This document shows positions 51,305 to 59,528 of a stretch of DNA of 64,000 nucleotides, one piece after another. Under the pieces are notes generated by a model, which was given only the letters and a program-made list of their open reading frames with translations, was not told where the DNA came from and ran no database searches. Source of the stretch: Paenisporosarcina sp050269735 (GTDB lineage: Bacteria; Bacillota; Bacilli; Bacillales_A; Planococcaceae); the NCBI RefSeq assembly GCF_050269735.1, contig NZ_JBNNIX010000003.1, positions 204,954-268,953 of the forward strand. Direction: 5' to 3'. A program made the translations under genes and the position numbers. The first letter of the stretch is position 1; every line of letters starts with the position of its first letter.

Positions 51305-51775
51305 ATGAAGAAGTTATTAATTATTGGTGGAATCATCGTAGCCGTATTTGCTTTATTGATCGTCCTGAACAATGCGTCTAACAAAAATAAATTAGCTGAC
51401 AATCCTTACGGTACAAATGACTTAAAACAAGAAACAATTGACCAATTGGACGATGAAAACTATCAAAATATCATTCTACCTGATGACTTACAAGAAAAAG
51501 TGGAAAGCGGTGAACCCGTAACTGCTTACTTCTTCAGTCCAATCTGTAGCCACTGTAAAGCAATGACGCCTGTATTAATGCCAATTGCAGAGGATATGGA
51601 CGTAGACTTAGTGCAATACAATATTTATGAATTCGAACAAGGTTGGGAAGATTATTTGATAGAAGCAACTCCAACAATGATTCATTTTGAAGATGGAAAA
51701 GAAGTTGCTCGTATGGTCGGCAATCAACCAGAAGAAAATATTAAAACATTTTTCAATGATGTTGTATTAAAATAG
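51305..51775 (+). CDS. membrane-anchored thioredoxin-like protein (BdbD/BdbA-type partner)
   Basis: The 156 residues have an N-terminal anchor helix (LLIIGGIIVAVFALLIVL) and an extracellular thioredoxin fold with active site FFSPICSHCKAM (CSHC) and cis-Pro region EATPTMIHF. It lies 1 nt after bdbC, so it is the natural redox partner introducing disulfides into exported proteins. It is much shorter than B. subtilis BdbD (about 222 residues) and lacks the helical insertion, so the name BdbD is not assigned. Confidence 0.88.
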   Translation: MKKLLIIGGIIVAVFALLIVLNNASNKNKLADNPYGTNDLKQETIDQLDDENYQNIILPDDLQEKVESGEPVTAYFFSPICSHCKAMTPVLMPIAEDMDVDLVQYNIYEFEQGWEDYLIEATPTMIHFEDGKEVARMVGNQPEENIKTFFNDVVLK

Positions 51776-51784
51776 AAGATACTG

Positions 51785-51815
51785 TAGACCATGTCATCGT
51801 ACATGGTCTATTTTT
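51785..51815 (+). terminator. terminator between the thioredoxin gene and yhcT
   Basis: TAGACCATGT, 6-nt loop, ACATGGTCTA and T5. It ends just before the yhcT ribosome binding site. Confidence 0.82.
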
Positions 51816-51829
51816 AGGAGGACTGCAAA

Positions 51830-52675
51830 ATGATTAAAACTTTTCAATATGAACTGCAAACAGACAATATTACCATTGAACAACTTCTGCGTGATGACTT
51901 TCAAATTGGTAAAAAAATCATGCATGAAATGCGTATGGCCAAAAGCATCGTGAATGAAAATGGAGAACCGATGGTATGGCAACATCATTACCCAAAAGGG
52001 ACTAAACTGACATTCAATGTGAAGGTAGAACCCTCTTCTTATGTAGCAACACAAACTTGTGAAGTGCCCATCCTGTTTGAAGATTCACATATTCTGGTCG
52101 TTTCAAAGCCAGCCGATATGGCAACACATCCAAACGAGCCAGGTCAGACAGGCACTTGCATGAACCATGTCATGTCGTATATTAATAAACAAGGTGGCGT
52201 TTATGCTGAGCATGTTCATCGCCTCGATCAAGGTACGAAAGGTTTAGTATTGATTGCCAAACATCCGCTCATTAAGTCCATGCTTGACCGTATGCTTGAA
52301 GACAAACAAATCATCCGTGTATACGAAGCAATTGTCGATGGCTACATGACACAAAAAAATGGAACGATTCGCACGCCGATCGGGAAGGATCGTCATGATT
52401 CAACTCGCCGGACAGTCTCTCCATCTGGTCAAACAGCGATCACGCACTTTGAAGTTGTTGGACAAGACTCGAATTTTACAAAAGTACACGTGATTTTGGA
52501 AACCGGACGTACGCATCAAATCCGCGTTCACTTAAGTTCAATCGGCCACCCAGTTACAGGCGATAGACTATATGGTTCAAGAACACGAGCAGACAATTAT
52601 TCACTACAAGCGAAAAAACTTCAATTTGTCCACCCGATTACAAAAGAAATGATTGTTGTGGAAGATTATAAGTAA
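51830..52675 (+). CDS. yhcT: RluA/RluD-family pseudouridine synthase YhcT
   Basis: The 281 residues form a pseudouridine synthase with the catalytic Asp in HRLDQGTKGLVLIAK, then KPADMATHPNEPGQTG before it and the C-terminal ETGRTHQIRVHLSSIGHPVTGD. The usual Ser after HRLDxxT is Lys here. There is a short S4-like N-terminal part (QLLRDDFQIGKKIMHEMRM). It modifies uridines in rRNA or tRNA. TAGGAGG precedes the ATG. B. subtilis YhcT (about 302 residues) lies in the same region. Confidence 0.88.
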   Translation: MIKTFQYELQTDNITIEQLLRDDFQIGKKIMHEMRMAKSIVNENGEPMVWQHHYPKGTKLTFNVKVEPSSYVATQTCEVPILFEDSHILVVSKPADMATHPNEPGQTGTCMNHVMSYINKQGGVYAEHVHRLDQGTKGLVLIAKHPLIKSMLDRMLEDKQIIRVYEAIVDGYMTQKNGTIRTPIGKDRHDSTRRTVSPSGQTAITHFEVVGQDSNFTKVHVILETGRTHQIRVHLSSIGHPVTGDRLYGSRTRADNYSLQAKKLQFVHPITKEMIVVEDYK

Positions 52676-52710
52676 CTCACCTTTCTTCACTTGAAGTATG
52701 AAACAAGTCG

Positions 52711-52743
52711 AAAGCCAACATCGATTTAGATGTTGGCTTTTTT
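52711..52743 (+). terminator. terminator after yhcT
   Basis: AAAGCCAACATC, 6-nt loop, GATGTTGGCTTT and T run. Confidence 0.9.
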
Positions 52744-52798
52744 CTGCTTTATTTCACTTTAATTCCCAGTGAATTATTGGTCGTTTAAATAAACTTCA

Positions 52799-52981
52799 TT
52801 ATTGCATAAACATCAATATTGTATTAATAATCGAAAAAGTAAAACCTGCACTCCAAACACAGCCTAAAATCTTTTGATTATGTATGTTTCTGTTTTGCTT
52901 TAATTTTTCCAAGAGCTGCACTAAATTAATAAACCATAGGACAGAAAACAATGGAGCACTTATGAAAAATAACATTTCCAT
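52799..52981 (-). CDS. small two-helix membrane protein
   Basis: With the ATG at 52981 (GGGAG 8 nt upstream) this is a 60-residue protein. It starts MEMLFFISAPLFSVLWFINL, has a basic loop (LKQNRNIHNQK) and then a second helix ending MFMQ. The frame opening at 53038 has no ribosome binding site. No family is recognised. The 392-bp gap above it holds two terminators and repeat array 3. Confidence 0.55.
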   Translation of the reverse strand: MEMLFFISAPLFSVLWFINLVQLLEKLKQNRNIHNQKILGCVWSAGFTFSIINTILMFMQ

Positions 52982-53065
52982 TTTAAATCTCCCACCTCTC
53001 ACTATACTGACAATTAAACATTCTACAGATATTTCCAAATCCCTTTTATGCAGATAAGAAAATGA

Positions 53066-53096
53066 AAAAAGAGATTCCCTTGAAGAATCTCTTTTT
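53066..53096. terminator. isolated intrinsic terminator hairpin
   Basis: AAAAAGAGATTC, 6-nt loop, GAATCTCTTTTT. It lies upstream of the small membrane gene and below array 3, so no adjacent gene obviously needs it. Confidence 0.75.
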
Positions 53097-53152
53097 GTAT
53101 TTAATCTATTAAGCCATATCGATTTTTACGAAAAATTAGGAGGTAATTGGAT

Positions 53153-53242
53153 AGTTGCAACGAAATCTCGAAAGTTGCAACCAAATTAGGAAAGTTGCAA
53201 CAAACACAGTAAAAGTTGCAACCAAATCCGAAAAGTTGCAAC
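53153..53242. repeat. phased short-repeat array 3, five copies, 20-21-bp period
   Basis: AGTTGCAAC begins at 53153, 53173, 53193, 53214 and 53234 (steps 20, 20, 21, 20). Most copies are preceded by an A run and followed by CAAA. The core GTTGCAAC is a perfect palindrome. It lies between two terminators. Confidence 0.9.
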
Positions 53243-53297
53243 CAAATAATAAAAAGCGATGTTTTTATATGCAATCCAAGACAACTATTGATCAAAT

Positions 53298-53342
53298 AAA
53301 GACCCTGAGGCAGTGACAGCGTCACTTCCCCAGGGTCTTTTT
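53298..53342 (-). terminator. terminator after the aldo/keto reductase gene
   Basis: AAAGACCCTG pairs with CAGGGTCTTT; an inner AGTGAC/GTCACT stem closes the loop. Confidence 0.85.
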
Positions 53343-53373
53343 GTTCAGGTTAATGGTGGCAGTGGATTAAATA

Positions 53374-54210
53374 TTAAAAATTAAACGAAAAATTGTCTGG
53401 ATCTGCACCCGTGCGTTCATTTAAATTCAATGAATCAATATTTTTCATGTCTTCAAATGATAACTCGAAGTCAAACACATCAGCATTGGACGCGATTCTT
53501 TCTGGAGTCACCGATTTTGGAATCACTATCAAGTCGTGCTGCAAGTGCCAGCGGATGATGATCTGAGCTGGTGTTTTTCCATATTTATTACCCATGCGTA
53601 CCAAAGACGGCTCATTAAGAAGACCACCTCGCGCCAGTGGCGACCAAGATGTTACCGCAATCTGGTTGTCTGCACAAAACGATCTCAGGTCATACTGAGT
53701 AAGACGTGGACTTAACTCGATTTGATTGACCATCGGTTTAACATTCGCTTTTGCAAAAATTTCTTCCAAGTGATGCTGATGATGGTTGGACACACCTGTC
53801 GCACGAATCAATTTTTCTTCATACAATCGTTCAATCGCACGATATGTATCAACGAAAGTTTCTTTGACCGGCCAATGAGTTAAGTATAAATCCAGATAGT
53901 CAAAACCAAGGAGTTCCAGTGATTTTTCAAAAGCTCGCAATGTCTGATCATAACCTTGATCGGAGTTCCAAACTTTCGTCGTAACAAAAACATCTTCGCG
54001 TTTTAGACCTGAAGCCCTGACTGATTCGCCAACTTCTTTTTCATTGGCATATAAAGAAGCCGTATCGATTGCACGATATCCTACTTGAAGAGCCGTTGTC
54101 ATAGCTTTGACCGCTTCCTCAGGGTTCGTCATTTTATATACACCTAATCCTAGGCGAGGCATCTCTATGCCGTTATGTAATGTTTTGGTGGACTGCAAAG
54201 TAAATGTCAT
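53374..54210 (-). CDS. aldo/keto reductase
   Basis: This 278-residue NADPH-dependent reductase has the tetrad Asp and Tyr in AIDTASLYANEKEVG, Lys in VTTKVWN and His in DLYLTHWP. The coenzyme signature VIPKSVTPERI is near the C-terminus. It is of the YvgN/YtbE type, which reduces methylglyoxal and other aldehydes. The ATG at 54210 lies behind AAAGGATG; the longer frame from 54258 is less likely. It is divergent from the purine permease gene. Confidence 0.92.
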   Translation of the reverse strand: MTFTLQSTKTLHNGIEMPRLGLGVYKMTNPEEAVKAMTTALQVGYRAIDTASLYANEKEVGESVRASGLKREDVFVTTKVWNSDQGYDQTLRAFEKSLELLGFDYLDLYLTHWPVKETFVDTYRAIERLYEEKLIRATGVSNHHQHHLEEIFAKANVKPMVNQIELSPRLTQYDLRSFCADNQIAVTSWSPLARGGLLNEPSLVRMGNKYGKTPAQIIIRWHLQHDLIVIPKSVTPERIASNADVFDFELSFEDMKNIDSLNLNERTGADPDNFSFNF

Positions 54211-54305
54211 GTTCTTCATCCTTTCCATTTGTTCTATCTTCTTATATACATTGTACAAATTGAATCTGTATTTTACGAGCGAGATGATTTTTTCTCCAAA
54301 AACTA

Positions 54306-54334
54306 TTGCACTTTGCTCTAAAAACGAATATTAT
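54306..54334 (+). promoter_or_regulatory. SigA promoter of the purine permease, with PurR box candidates
   Basis: TTGCAC, a 17-nt spacer and TATTAT. AAAAACGAATATT (54319-54331) overlaps the -10 and resembles a PurBox at 11 of 13 positions; an inverted TTCGTTCG follows at 54351-54358. The spacing between halves is close to, but not exactly, that of known PurBox pairs. Confidence 0.6.
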
Positions 54335-54380
54335 ATGGAATGTTGGTTATTTCGTTCGTCTTTTTGAAAGGAGACACACT

Positions 54381-55685
54381 ATGTTTCGCTTAAATGAGCA
54401 TAATACTAATGTAAAAACTGAAATTCTCGCAGGTATGACAACATTCCTGACGATGGTTTATATCGTAATCGTAAATCCAGTAATCTTGGCCGATGCTGGT
54501 GTACCTTTTGATCAAGTCTTTCTAGCAACTATAATTTCAGCAGTTGTAGGTACATTATGGATGGGATTATTTGCAAACTATCCGATCGCCATTGCACCAG
54601 GTATGGGTTTAAATGCATTTTTCACTTACACCGTTGTTATTTCATCCAATGGAGAAATTAATTACATCTCAGCATTTTCAGCTGTATTTATTGCCGGACT
54701 ATTATTTATCATTTTATCTTTAACACCTTTACGTAAAAAATTAATCGAAATTATCCCTGAAAATTTAAAACATGGTATTACTGCAGGTATCGGTTTGTTT
54801 ATAGCTTTTATCGGTCTGCGCCTATCTCTATTAGTTGAAGCTCATCCCCAAAACTTAGTGAAACTTGGCGATTTAACTAGTGCACCCGTTTTACTGACAC
54901 TGTTCGGATTGCTCATTACGTTGATATTGATGGTCATGAATGTTTACGGCGCATTATTCTACGGAATGATTGCTACAGGTATTGTTGCTTTCTTTACAGG
55001 TCAATTAAAGTTTGAGTCAACATTAATGAAACTGCCTTCTTTACCAGAAGGCATTATTGTATGGAATCCTGCAGTAGCTTTTATGGACGTATTCAATTAT
55101 GGCATGTTCGGCATCGTGATTTCATTCCTTCTCGTTACGTTATTCGATACAACGGGAACGATGATTGGTGTTGCGAAACAAGCTGGTTTAATGAAAGGCA
55201 ATAAAATGCCACGTGCACGACAAGCTTTGCTGGCTGATTCAGTTGCGACGACTGTTGGGGCAATGTTTGGAACTAGTCCTACATCCGCATACATCGAATC
55301 ATCTTCAGGTGTTGCAGTAGGTGGTCGTACAGGATTAACTTCTGTTACAGTCGCCGTTCTATTCATCATCGCTGCATTCTTTGGACCGCTCGTTTCTTCA
55401 CTTTCAAGTGTTGCTGCTATTACAGCACCTGCTTTAATTATTGTCGGTAGTTTGATGATCAGTGCCGTTAAACATATTGATTGGGATTCTTTTGATGAAG
55501 CCTTCCCTGCTTTCATTATTATTTTGACAATGCCACTTACATCAAGTATTGCCACAGGTATTGAACTTGGATTCATCCTATATCCTTTATTGAAAATCTT
55601 TAAAGGCCAGGCACGAAAAGTACATCCTTTACTCTATATCTTCGCTGCCCTGTTCCTGTATCAATTATTGTTCTTGCCACACTGA
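54381..55685 (+). CDS. pbuO: NCS2-family hypoxanthine/guanine permease (PbuO/PbuG type)
   Basis: The 434 residues form 13-14 membrane helices. The NCS2/AzgA signatures are visible: IVNPVILADAGVPFDQVFLAT near the N-terminus, APGMGLNAFFTYTVV, and FDTTGTMIGVAKQAGL with FGTSPTSAYIESSSG. It imports purine bases with protons. The ATG at 54381 has AAAGGAGAC upstream; the longer frame starts before the promoter. The lack of a purine riboswitch and the PurBox-like site favour PbuO over PbuG. Confidence 0.87.
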   Translation: MFRLNEHNTNVKTEILAGMTTFLTMVYIVIVNPVILADAGVPFDQVFLATIISAVVGTLWMGLFANYPIAIAPGMGLNAFFTYTVVISSNGEINYISAFSAVFIAGLLFIILSLTPLRKKLIEIIPENLKHGITAGIGLFIAFIGLRLSLLVEAHPQNLVKLGDLTSAPVLLTLFGLLITLILMVMNVYGALFYGMIATGIVAFFTGQLKFESTLMKLPSLPEGIIVWNPAVAFMDVFNYGMFGIVISFLLVTLFDTTGTMIGVAKQAGLMKGNKMPRARQALLADSVATTVGAMFGTSPTSAYIESSSGVAVGGRTGLTSVTVAVLFIIAAFFGPLVSSLSSVAAITAPALIIVGSLMISAVKHIDWDSFDEAFPAFIIILTMPLTSSIATGIELGFILYPLLKIFKGQARKVHPLLYIFAALFLYQLLFLPH

Positions 55686-55687
55686 TA

Positions 55688-55724
55688 AAAAAACGACTGA
55701 AGTCTTTGGACCTCAGTCGTTTTT
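55688..55724. terminator. bidirectional terminator between pbuO and the small hydrophilic gene
   Basis: AAACGACTGA and TCAGTCGTTTTT, with AGTC/GACC inside. Confidence 0.88.
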
Positions 55725-55895
55725 ACGTTTATGAACCGGCTCTGCTTCATCTGATTGCACAGGATCGGAAACTCGGTGATCTCTTTTCAATTCATGTTCA
55801 TCGCGCATTTTCTCCATTTGACGGCCAAGCTGTTTCATCTCTTCCATCGATGAAGCCATTGAACCATTCTCAGGACCTTGTTCTTTTTTCGACAT
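55713..55895 (-). CDS. small hydrophilic protein
   Basis: This 60-residue, strongly charged protein reads MSKKEQGPENGSMASSMEEM, then a helix with QLGRQMEKMRDEHELKRDHR and a disordered tail. AAAAGGAGCTGAGCGA precedes the ATG, a very good ribosome binding site. No membrane helix or known domain is seen. Its stop lies in the shared terminator. Confidence 0.6.
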   Translation of the reverse strand: MSKKEQGPENGSMASSMEEMKQLGRQMEKMRDEHELKRDHRVSDPVQSDEAEPVHKRKND

Positions 55896-56060
55896 TTCGC
55901 TCAGCTCCTTTTTGTTATCGTATAAGAACGATACTTGGAATGCAACTTTTGCAATGAACGAATTTCGCCATATTTGTCTCGATGAGAATATTTCTTTTTG
56001 AAATGAAGTAAGCTATACTTAGGTATGATATTGTAATACTCTCAAAAGGAGGCAACAAAA

Positions 56061-56159
56061 ATGAGCTTACTACTTATTATTGGTGTTACTGTTGCATTCC
56101 TTGCTGCGATTTTCACGGCAGGGTACGATGACAAACCAGGTGCATCTGAAAAGAAATAA
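56061..56159 (+). CDS. small single-helix membrane protein
   Basis: A 32-codon frame begins MSLLLIIGVTVAFLAAIFTA and ends in a short charged tail (YDDKPGASEKK). AAAGGAGGCAACAAAA is an excellent ribosome binding site and a strong terminator follows directly. No family is assigned, but the size resembles YtzI-like envelope miniproteins. Confidence 0.72.
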   Translation: MSLLLIIGVTVAFLAAIFTAGYDDKPGASEKK

Positions 56160-56165
56160 TCATGT

Positions 56166-56203
56166 AAAACGGGATTGCTAGTATATAGCAATCCCGTTTT
56201 TTT
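56166..56203. terminator. bidirectional terminator between the small membrane gene and trmL
   Basis: AAAACGGGATTGCTA, GTATA loop, TAGCAATCCCGTTTT and further T. Confidence 0.93.
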
Positions 56204-56675
56204 AATCTAAATTCGGATAATCTTGTTGACGCAGTGCTTCATAAATTAAAATAGCAGCTGTATTCGACAAGTTCAATGAGCGTACATTATCATTCATCGG
56301 AATGCGGAGGCATCGGTCTTGATTTGCGTCGATTAGTTCACGTGGCAGACCAGAAGTTTCTTTTCCGAACACGAAAAAGTAATCTTTCTCAATTTCATTA
56401 TAGTTATACGTAGTATGTGGCTTAGATCCATGCTTTGTAAGGAAGAAAAACTCTCCTTCCGGGTATTTGGCAAACAGCTCATCCAGACCATCATAATAAT
56501 GAATATCAACATGTTCCCAGTAATCAAGTCCAGCTCGTTTCAACATTTTATCGTCGGTTGAAAATCCTAATGGACGAATTAAATGCAACTTCGTATCCGT
56601 TCCTGCACACGTACGTGCAATGTTTCCTGTATTTGCAGGAATAAGTGGTTGGTAAAGCACCACATGTATAGCCAT
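56202..56675 (-). CDS. trmL: tRNA (cytidine/uridine-2'-O-)-methyltransferase TrmL
   Basis: This 157-residue SPOUT methyltransferase has PLIPANTGNIARTCAGTDTKLHLI (motif 1), FVFGKETSGLPREL (motif 2) and the knot motif IPMNDNVRSLNLSNTAAILIYE. It methylates the wobble ribose (position 34) of tRNA-Leu. It follows queG by 14 nt, so both wobble-modification genes share a transcript. GAGGAAGTG precedes the ATG. Confidence 0.94.
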   Translation of the reverse strand: MAIHVVLYQPLIPANTGNIARTCAGTDTKLHLIRPLGFSTDDKMLKRAGLDYWEHVDIHYYDGLDELFAKYPEGEFFFLTKHGSKPHTTYNYNEIEKDYFFVFGKETSGLPRELIDANQDRCLRIPMNDNVRSLNLSNTAAILIYEALRQQDYPNLD

Positions 56676-56689
56676 TTTCCGTCACTTCC

Positions 56690-57826
56690 TCAATGTATGG
56701 TTTCAAAGGATAGCCCTTTGTGAATTTCTTCAATCACTTCTGGATCTTTCTCAACTGTTAAAGCTTTTTGCAAAGCATCCATTCCTTCAGATGTACCAAT
56801 CTTACCGATGGCCCATGCAGCTGTGCCACGGATCACCGGTCTTTCATCCGTTTGCAGTAAGTCAATCAAATCTGGAATAGCACTTTCTTCTTTAAAATGT
56901 GCCAATGCTAAAATGGCATTCCTTTGGATAGGTTTCTTCCCTCTCCAGGAACCGGACACATGGCCGAATTTCGATTTGAATTCCTTGTTGCTCATTTTCA
57001 ATAATGGTAACAGCAACGGCTTTGCAATTTCAGGGTCAGGCTGAAAGTCGATTTGATGCATATTAAATTTACCTTTATTTTTGGGACAAACCGTTTGGCA
57101 AGTATCACATCCGTATATCCGATTGCCGATTTTGGTTCGGAACTCATCAGGCAAAAATGTTTTGGTCTGTGTCAGATAGGCAATACATCTTTGCGCATTA
57201 AGCTGACCACCTTCAATCAAGGCACCTGTAGGGCATACGTCCAAACACAATCGACAATCTCCACATTCATCTTCCATTGGGATATCCGGTGCAAAGGGAA
57301 TGTTCGTAATAATTTCACCCAAATAAACATACGACCCGAATTCCGGTGTAATGATTGAACAATTTTTAGCACTCCATCCGATTCCTGCCCGTTCAGCAAC
57401 GGCTCGGTCTGATAACTCTCCTGTGTCCACCATAGAGCGCGTTTGAGCATTTTCAACATGTTGTGCTATAAATAGTTCTAATTTGGCTAAACGGTCCCTT
57501 AACACTGTATGATAGTCGATTCCCCATGAGGCTCTCGCAAAAATGCCTCGTCTCTCACCTTTTTTCCCTTGAGGTGCATTTTCCATTCTAGATGGATAAG
57601 CAATGGCAATGGAAATAATACTCTCGGCTTCATCCAGTAAAAGCGTTGGAACGGTTCTTTTATCAAGGTCAGGCTCTTCGAAGCCAGATTGATAGCCGAG
57701 TTCCTGTTGGCGTTTTAATCGATTCTTCAACTCACGAAAAGGAGCGGAAGAAGCGAAACCGATTTTATCAATGCCAATGGAATGTGCGTATGTTATCAGT
57801 TCTTGTTGAAATTGGTTTACATTCAT
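56690..57826 (-). CDS. queG: epoxyqueuosine reductase QueG
   Basis: This 378-residue cobalamin-dependent enzyme performs the last step of queuosine synthesis in tRNA. Two 4Fe-4S motifs are seen, CGDCRLCLDVCPTGAL and CDTCQTVCPKNK, after the cobalamin-binding half. C-terminal HEAT repeats (FKEESAIPDLIDLL, RGTAAWAIGKIG) complete it. The ATG at 57826 follows AAGGAGGGAG; the frame extending upstream is rejected. It is co-transcribed with trmL. Confidence 0.94.
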   Translation of the reverse strand: MNVNQFQQELITYAHSIGIDKIGFASSAPFRELKNRLKRQQELGYQSGFEEPDLDKRTVPTLLLDEAESIISIAIAYPSRMENAPQGKKGERRGIFARASWGIDYHTVLRDRLAKLELFIAQHVENAQTRSMVDTGELSDRAVAERAGIGWSAKNCSIITPEFGSYVYLGEIITNIPFAPDIPMEDECGDCRLCLDVCPTGALIEGGQLNAQRCIAYLTQTKTFLPDEFRTKIGNRIYGCDTCQTVCPKNKGKFNMHQIDFQPDPEIAKPLLLPLLKMSNKEFKSKFGHVSGSWRGKKPIQRNAILALAHFKEESAIPDLIDLLQTDERPVIRGTAAWAIGKIGTSEGMDALQKALTVEKDPEVIEEIHKGLSFETIH

Positions 57827-57880
57827 AAAATTTCTCCCTCCTTGTGATAAACTATTGAAAAATGAATTGTAGGTGAAAGC

Positions 57881-58579
57881 ATGAAAGCTTCTATAGAATC
57901 GTCCATTTTTCAAATCGACGAATTTGTTAAAATAGGCATTAACCATTATACCAAATTTGTTATCTCAGAATCGCCCCAAATGTTAAAAGGTCGTATGCAA
58001 TTATTTCAAGAACACTTATTTTTTGACTTACAGGACAAAGAATTAACGGATTATGAGGGAATAAAGGAATGGAGGACTCTATGGAAAAAGATTGGAGCTG
58101 ACCCTGGGCGTTACCGTCCCTCCATGGAGGCCATGATGCGCCGAATTCGTAATCAAAACTATTTGCAACCTTACAACAGTGGTGTGGATTTAAATAACTT
58201 TTTTTCATTGCAATACGAGATTCCTGTAGGACTGTATGATTTACGTTCGGTTGAAGGCGATATTCACATAAAGTTAGGTTCATCTGACACATCATATACC
58301 GGAATCAATGGACGTGAAAATAATTTACATGGTATTTTAACCATCACAGATGACATTGGCCCATTTGGTAGCCCTTTTGTTGATTCGCTGCGCACGGCTG
58401 TAAGTGAACAAACCGTTGATGCCTTGCAAGTATTTTTTATTAAGCCTTCTATGTCGATTAAAGACGCTGAGCAATTAGTCGCTGCGGCAGGTAAAATGTT
58501 TACACAAGTTAACGGTGGGAATTATTCATCCGTAATTTTAAATAAGGAGCAGGTTCAATCTAACTTGCCTACTATATGA
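57881..58579 (+). CDS. B3/B4 domain protein (PheT-like tRNA-binding fold)
   Basis: The 232 residues match the stand-alone B3/4 domain found as a module in the beta subunit of phenylalanyl-tRNA synthetase. Visible segments are WRTLWKKIGADPGRYRPSMEA, VDLNNFFSLQYEIPVGLYDL and the late DSLRTAVSEQTVDALQVFF. Stand-alone versions are suspected to edit or bind mis-charged tRNA or D-amino acids, unproven. TAGGTGAAAGC precedes the ATG. It is divergent from queG. Confidence 0.85.
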   Translation: MKASIESSIFQIDEFVKIGINHYTKFVISESPQMLKGRMQLFQEHLFFDLQDKELTDYEGIKEWRTLWKKIGADPGRYRPSMEAMMRRIRNQNYLQPYNSGVDLNNFFSLQYEIPVGLYDLRSVEGDIHIKLGSSDTSYTGINGRENNLHGILTITDDIGPFGSPFVDSLRTAVSEQTVDALQVFFIKPSMSIKDAEQLVAAAGKMFTQVNGGNYSSVILNKEQVQSNLPTI

Positions 58580-58586
58580 TTGCATA

Positions 58587-58617
58587 AGAAAACCGCTTCA
58601 ATCGAAGCGGTTTTTTC
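58587..58617. terminator. bidirectional terminator between the B3/4 and PAS-STAS genes
   Basis: AAAACCGCTTC, AATC loop, GAAGCGGTTTT and T run. Confidence 0.92.
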
Positions 58618-59384
58618 TATTCGTTATTGTTCTGTACACGAATGATCGTTTCTAAGCCAGCATACGTTGATCTGAAAGTTGGAATGTCTCTCTCTAAGGC
58701 TCCCATTGAAACCGCTAAATTGGGCTTGATGCCCACCAATATACATTTGGCTCCAATCAATTTAAGACAGTCGTACAGTTTTTGTATATGAAATCGTACT
58801 TCATGATCCGAATCACTAAGCCCACTTAAATCTATCAGAACATATTCAATCCGATTTTTGGAACACTCCATCAATACCGATGAAATGAGCAAGTCTGCAC
58901 GCTCCGTATCAAACTCACCGATTAACGGTAAAGCAATGGTATTTTTCCATACATGTAAAATTGGAATGGAAAGTGCTTTTATCAGCTTTTCCTTCTTCTT
59001 TTCTTCTTCGGCTTTTGTGGTAACATCCATCAACATAACGATGAATCCTTCAATTTCATTCTTATCGTTATTTATTGGAGTCACGACAATATCAGTAACA
59101 AATCGGTTTTTTATCGTTATTCGTGTACGATGTGTACCATTTAAATTTCCCATCACACGTTGTTGATGCTCCGGACGTTGATGAAAGAAGTCCATATTTT
59201 TACCAATAAAATCTTCGCTGCTTTTCAAATTGTATAAAGGTGCTACCACCGTTAATAAATCTGAAGCATAGCCGTTCATCCACTTGATATGGAACTGTTT
59301 ATCCGCGATAATAATATTTTCCCCAATACTATTCACTGCATTTAATACTGAGATATCGTTCGGTATTGTTCCTACATCATGCAT
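58617..59384 (-). CDS. PAS-STAS domain regulator (RsbR-like)
   Basis: The 255 residues join a PAS domain (about 10-125, IIIADKQFHIKWMN, and the tail FIVMLMDVTTKAEEEKKKEK) to a STAS domain (about 140-250). The STAS part has SIPILHVWKNTIALPLIGEFD, YVLIDLSGLSDSDHEV, and GAKCILVGIKPNLAVSMGAL, as in the stressosome RsbR paralogues and YtvA. The LOV cysteine motif is absent, so it does not sense light by flavin adduct. The ATG at 59384 follows AAAAGGTGAAG. It probably feeds SigB control. Confidence 0.82.
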   Translation of the reverse strand: MHDVGTIPNDISVLNAVNSIGENIIIADKQFHIKWMNGYASDLLTVVAPLYNLKSSEDFIGKNMDFFHQRPEHQQRVMGNLNGTHRTRITIKNRFVTDIVVTPINNDKNEIEGFIVMLMDVTTKAEEEKKKEKLIKALSIPILHVWKNTIALPLIGEFDTERADLLISSVLMECSKNRIEYVLIDLSGLSDSDHEVRFHIQKLYDCLKLIGAKCILVGIKPNLAVSMGALERDIPTFRSTYAGLETIIRVQNNNE

Positions 59385-59470
59385 TCTCTTCACCTTTTCC
59401 TTCAATACTATTATTAATAGTATAAACAAATATTCGATGAATGCCTAATCCATTATTATCCCTGCCATAG

Positions 59471-59506
59471 AAAAAGGATGACGCTAGTTAAAGGGTCATC
59501 CTTTTT
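59471..59506. terminator. terminator after wrbA
   Basis: AAAAAGGATGAC and GTCATCCTTTTT around a 12-nt loop. Confidence 0.88.
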
Positions 59507-59528
59507 AACATTGATTCTTTTTTATAAA

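Noticed and set aside
3755..53242. CRISPR arrays at the three short-repeat loci
   Set aside because: Repeat units are only about 9-14 nt with 8-10-nt spacers and imperfect cores, and there are no cas genes. CRISPR repeats are 23 nt or longer.
55097..55576. 159-codon open frame antisense to the purine permease
   Set aside because: It lies entirely within a strongly conserved NCS2 gene, has no ribosome binding site, and its composition mirrors the complementary codons.
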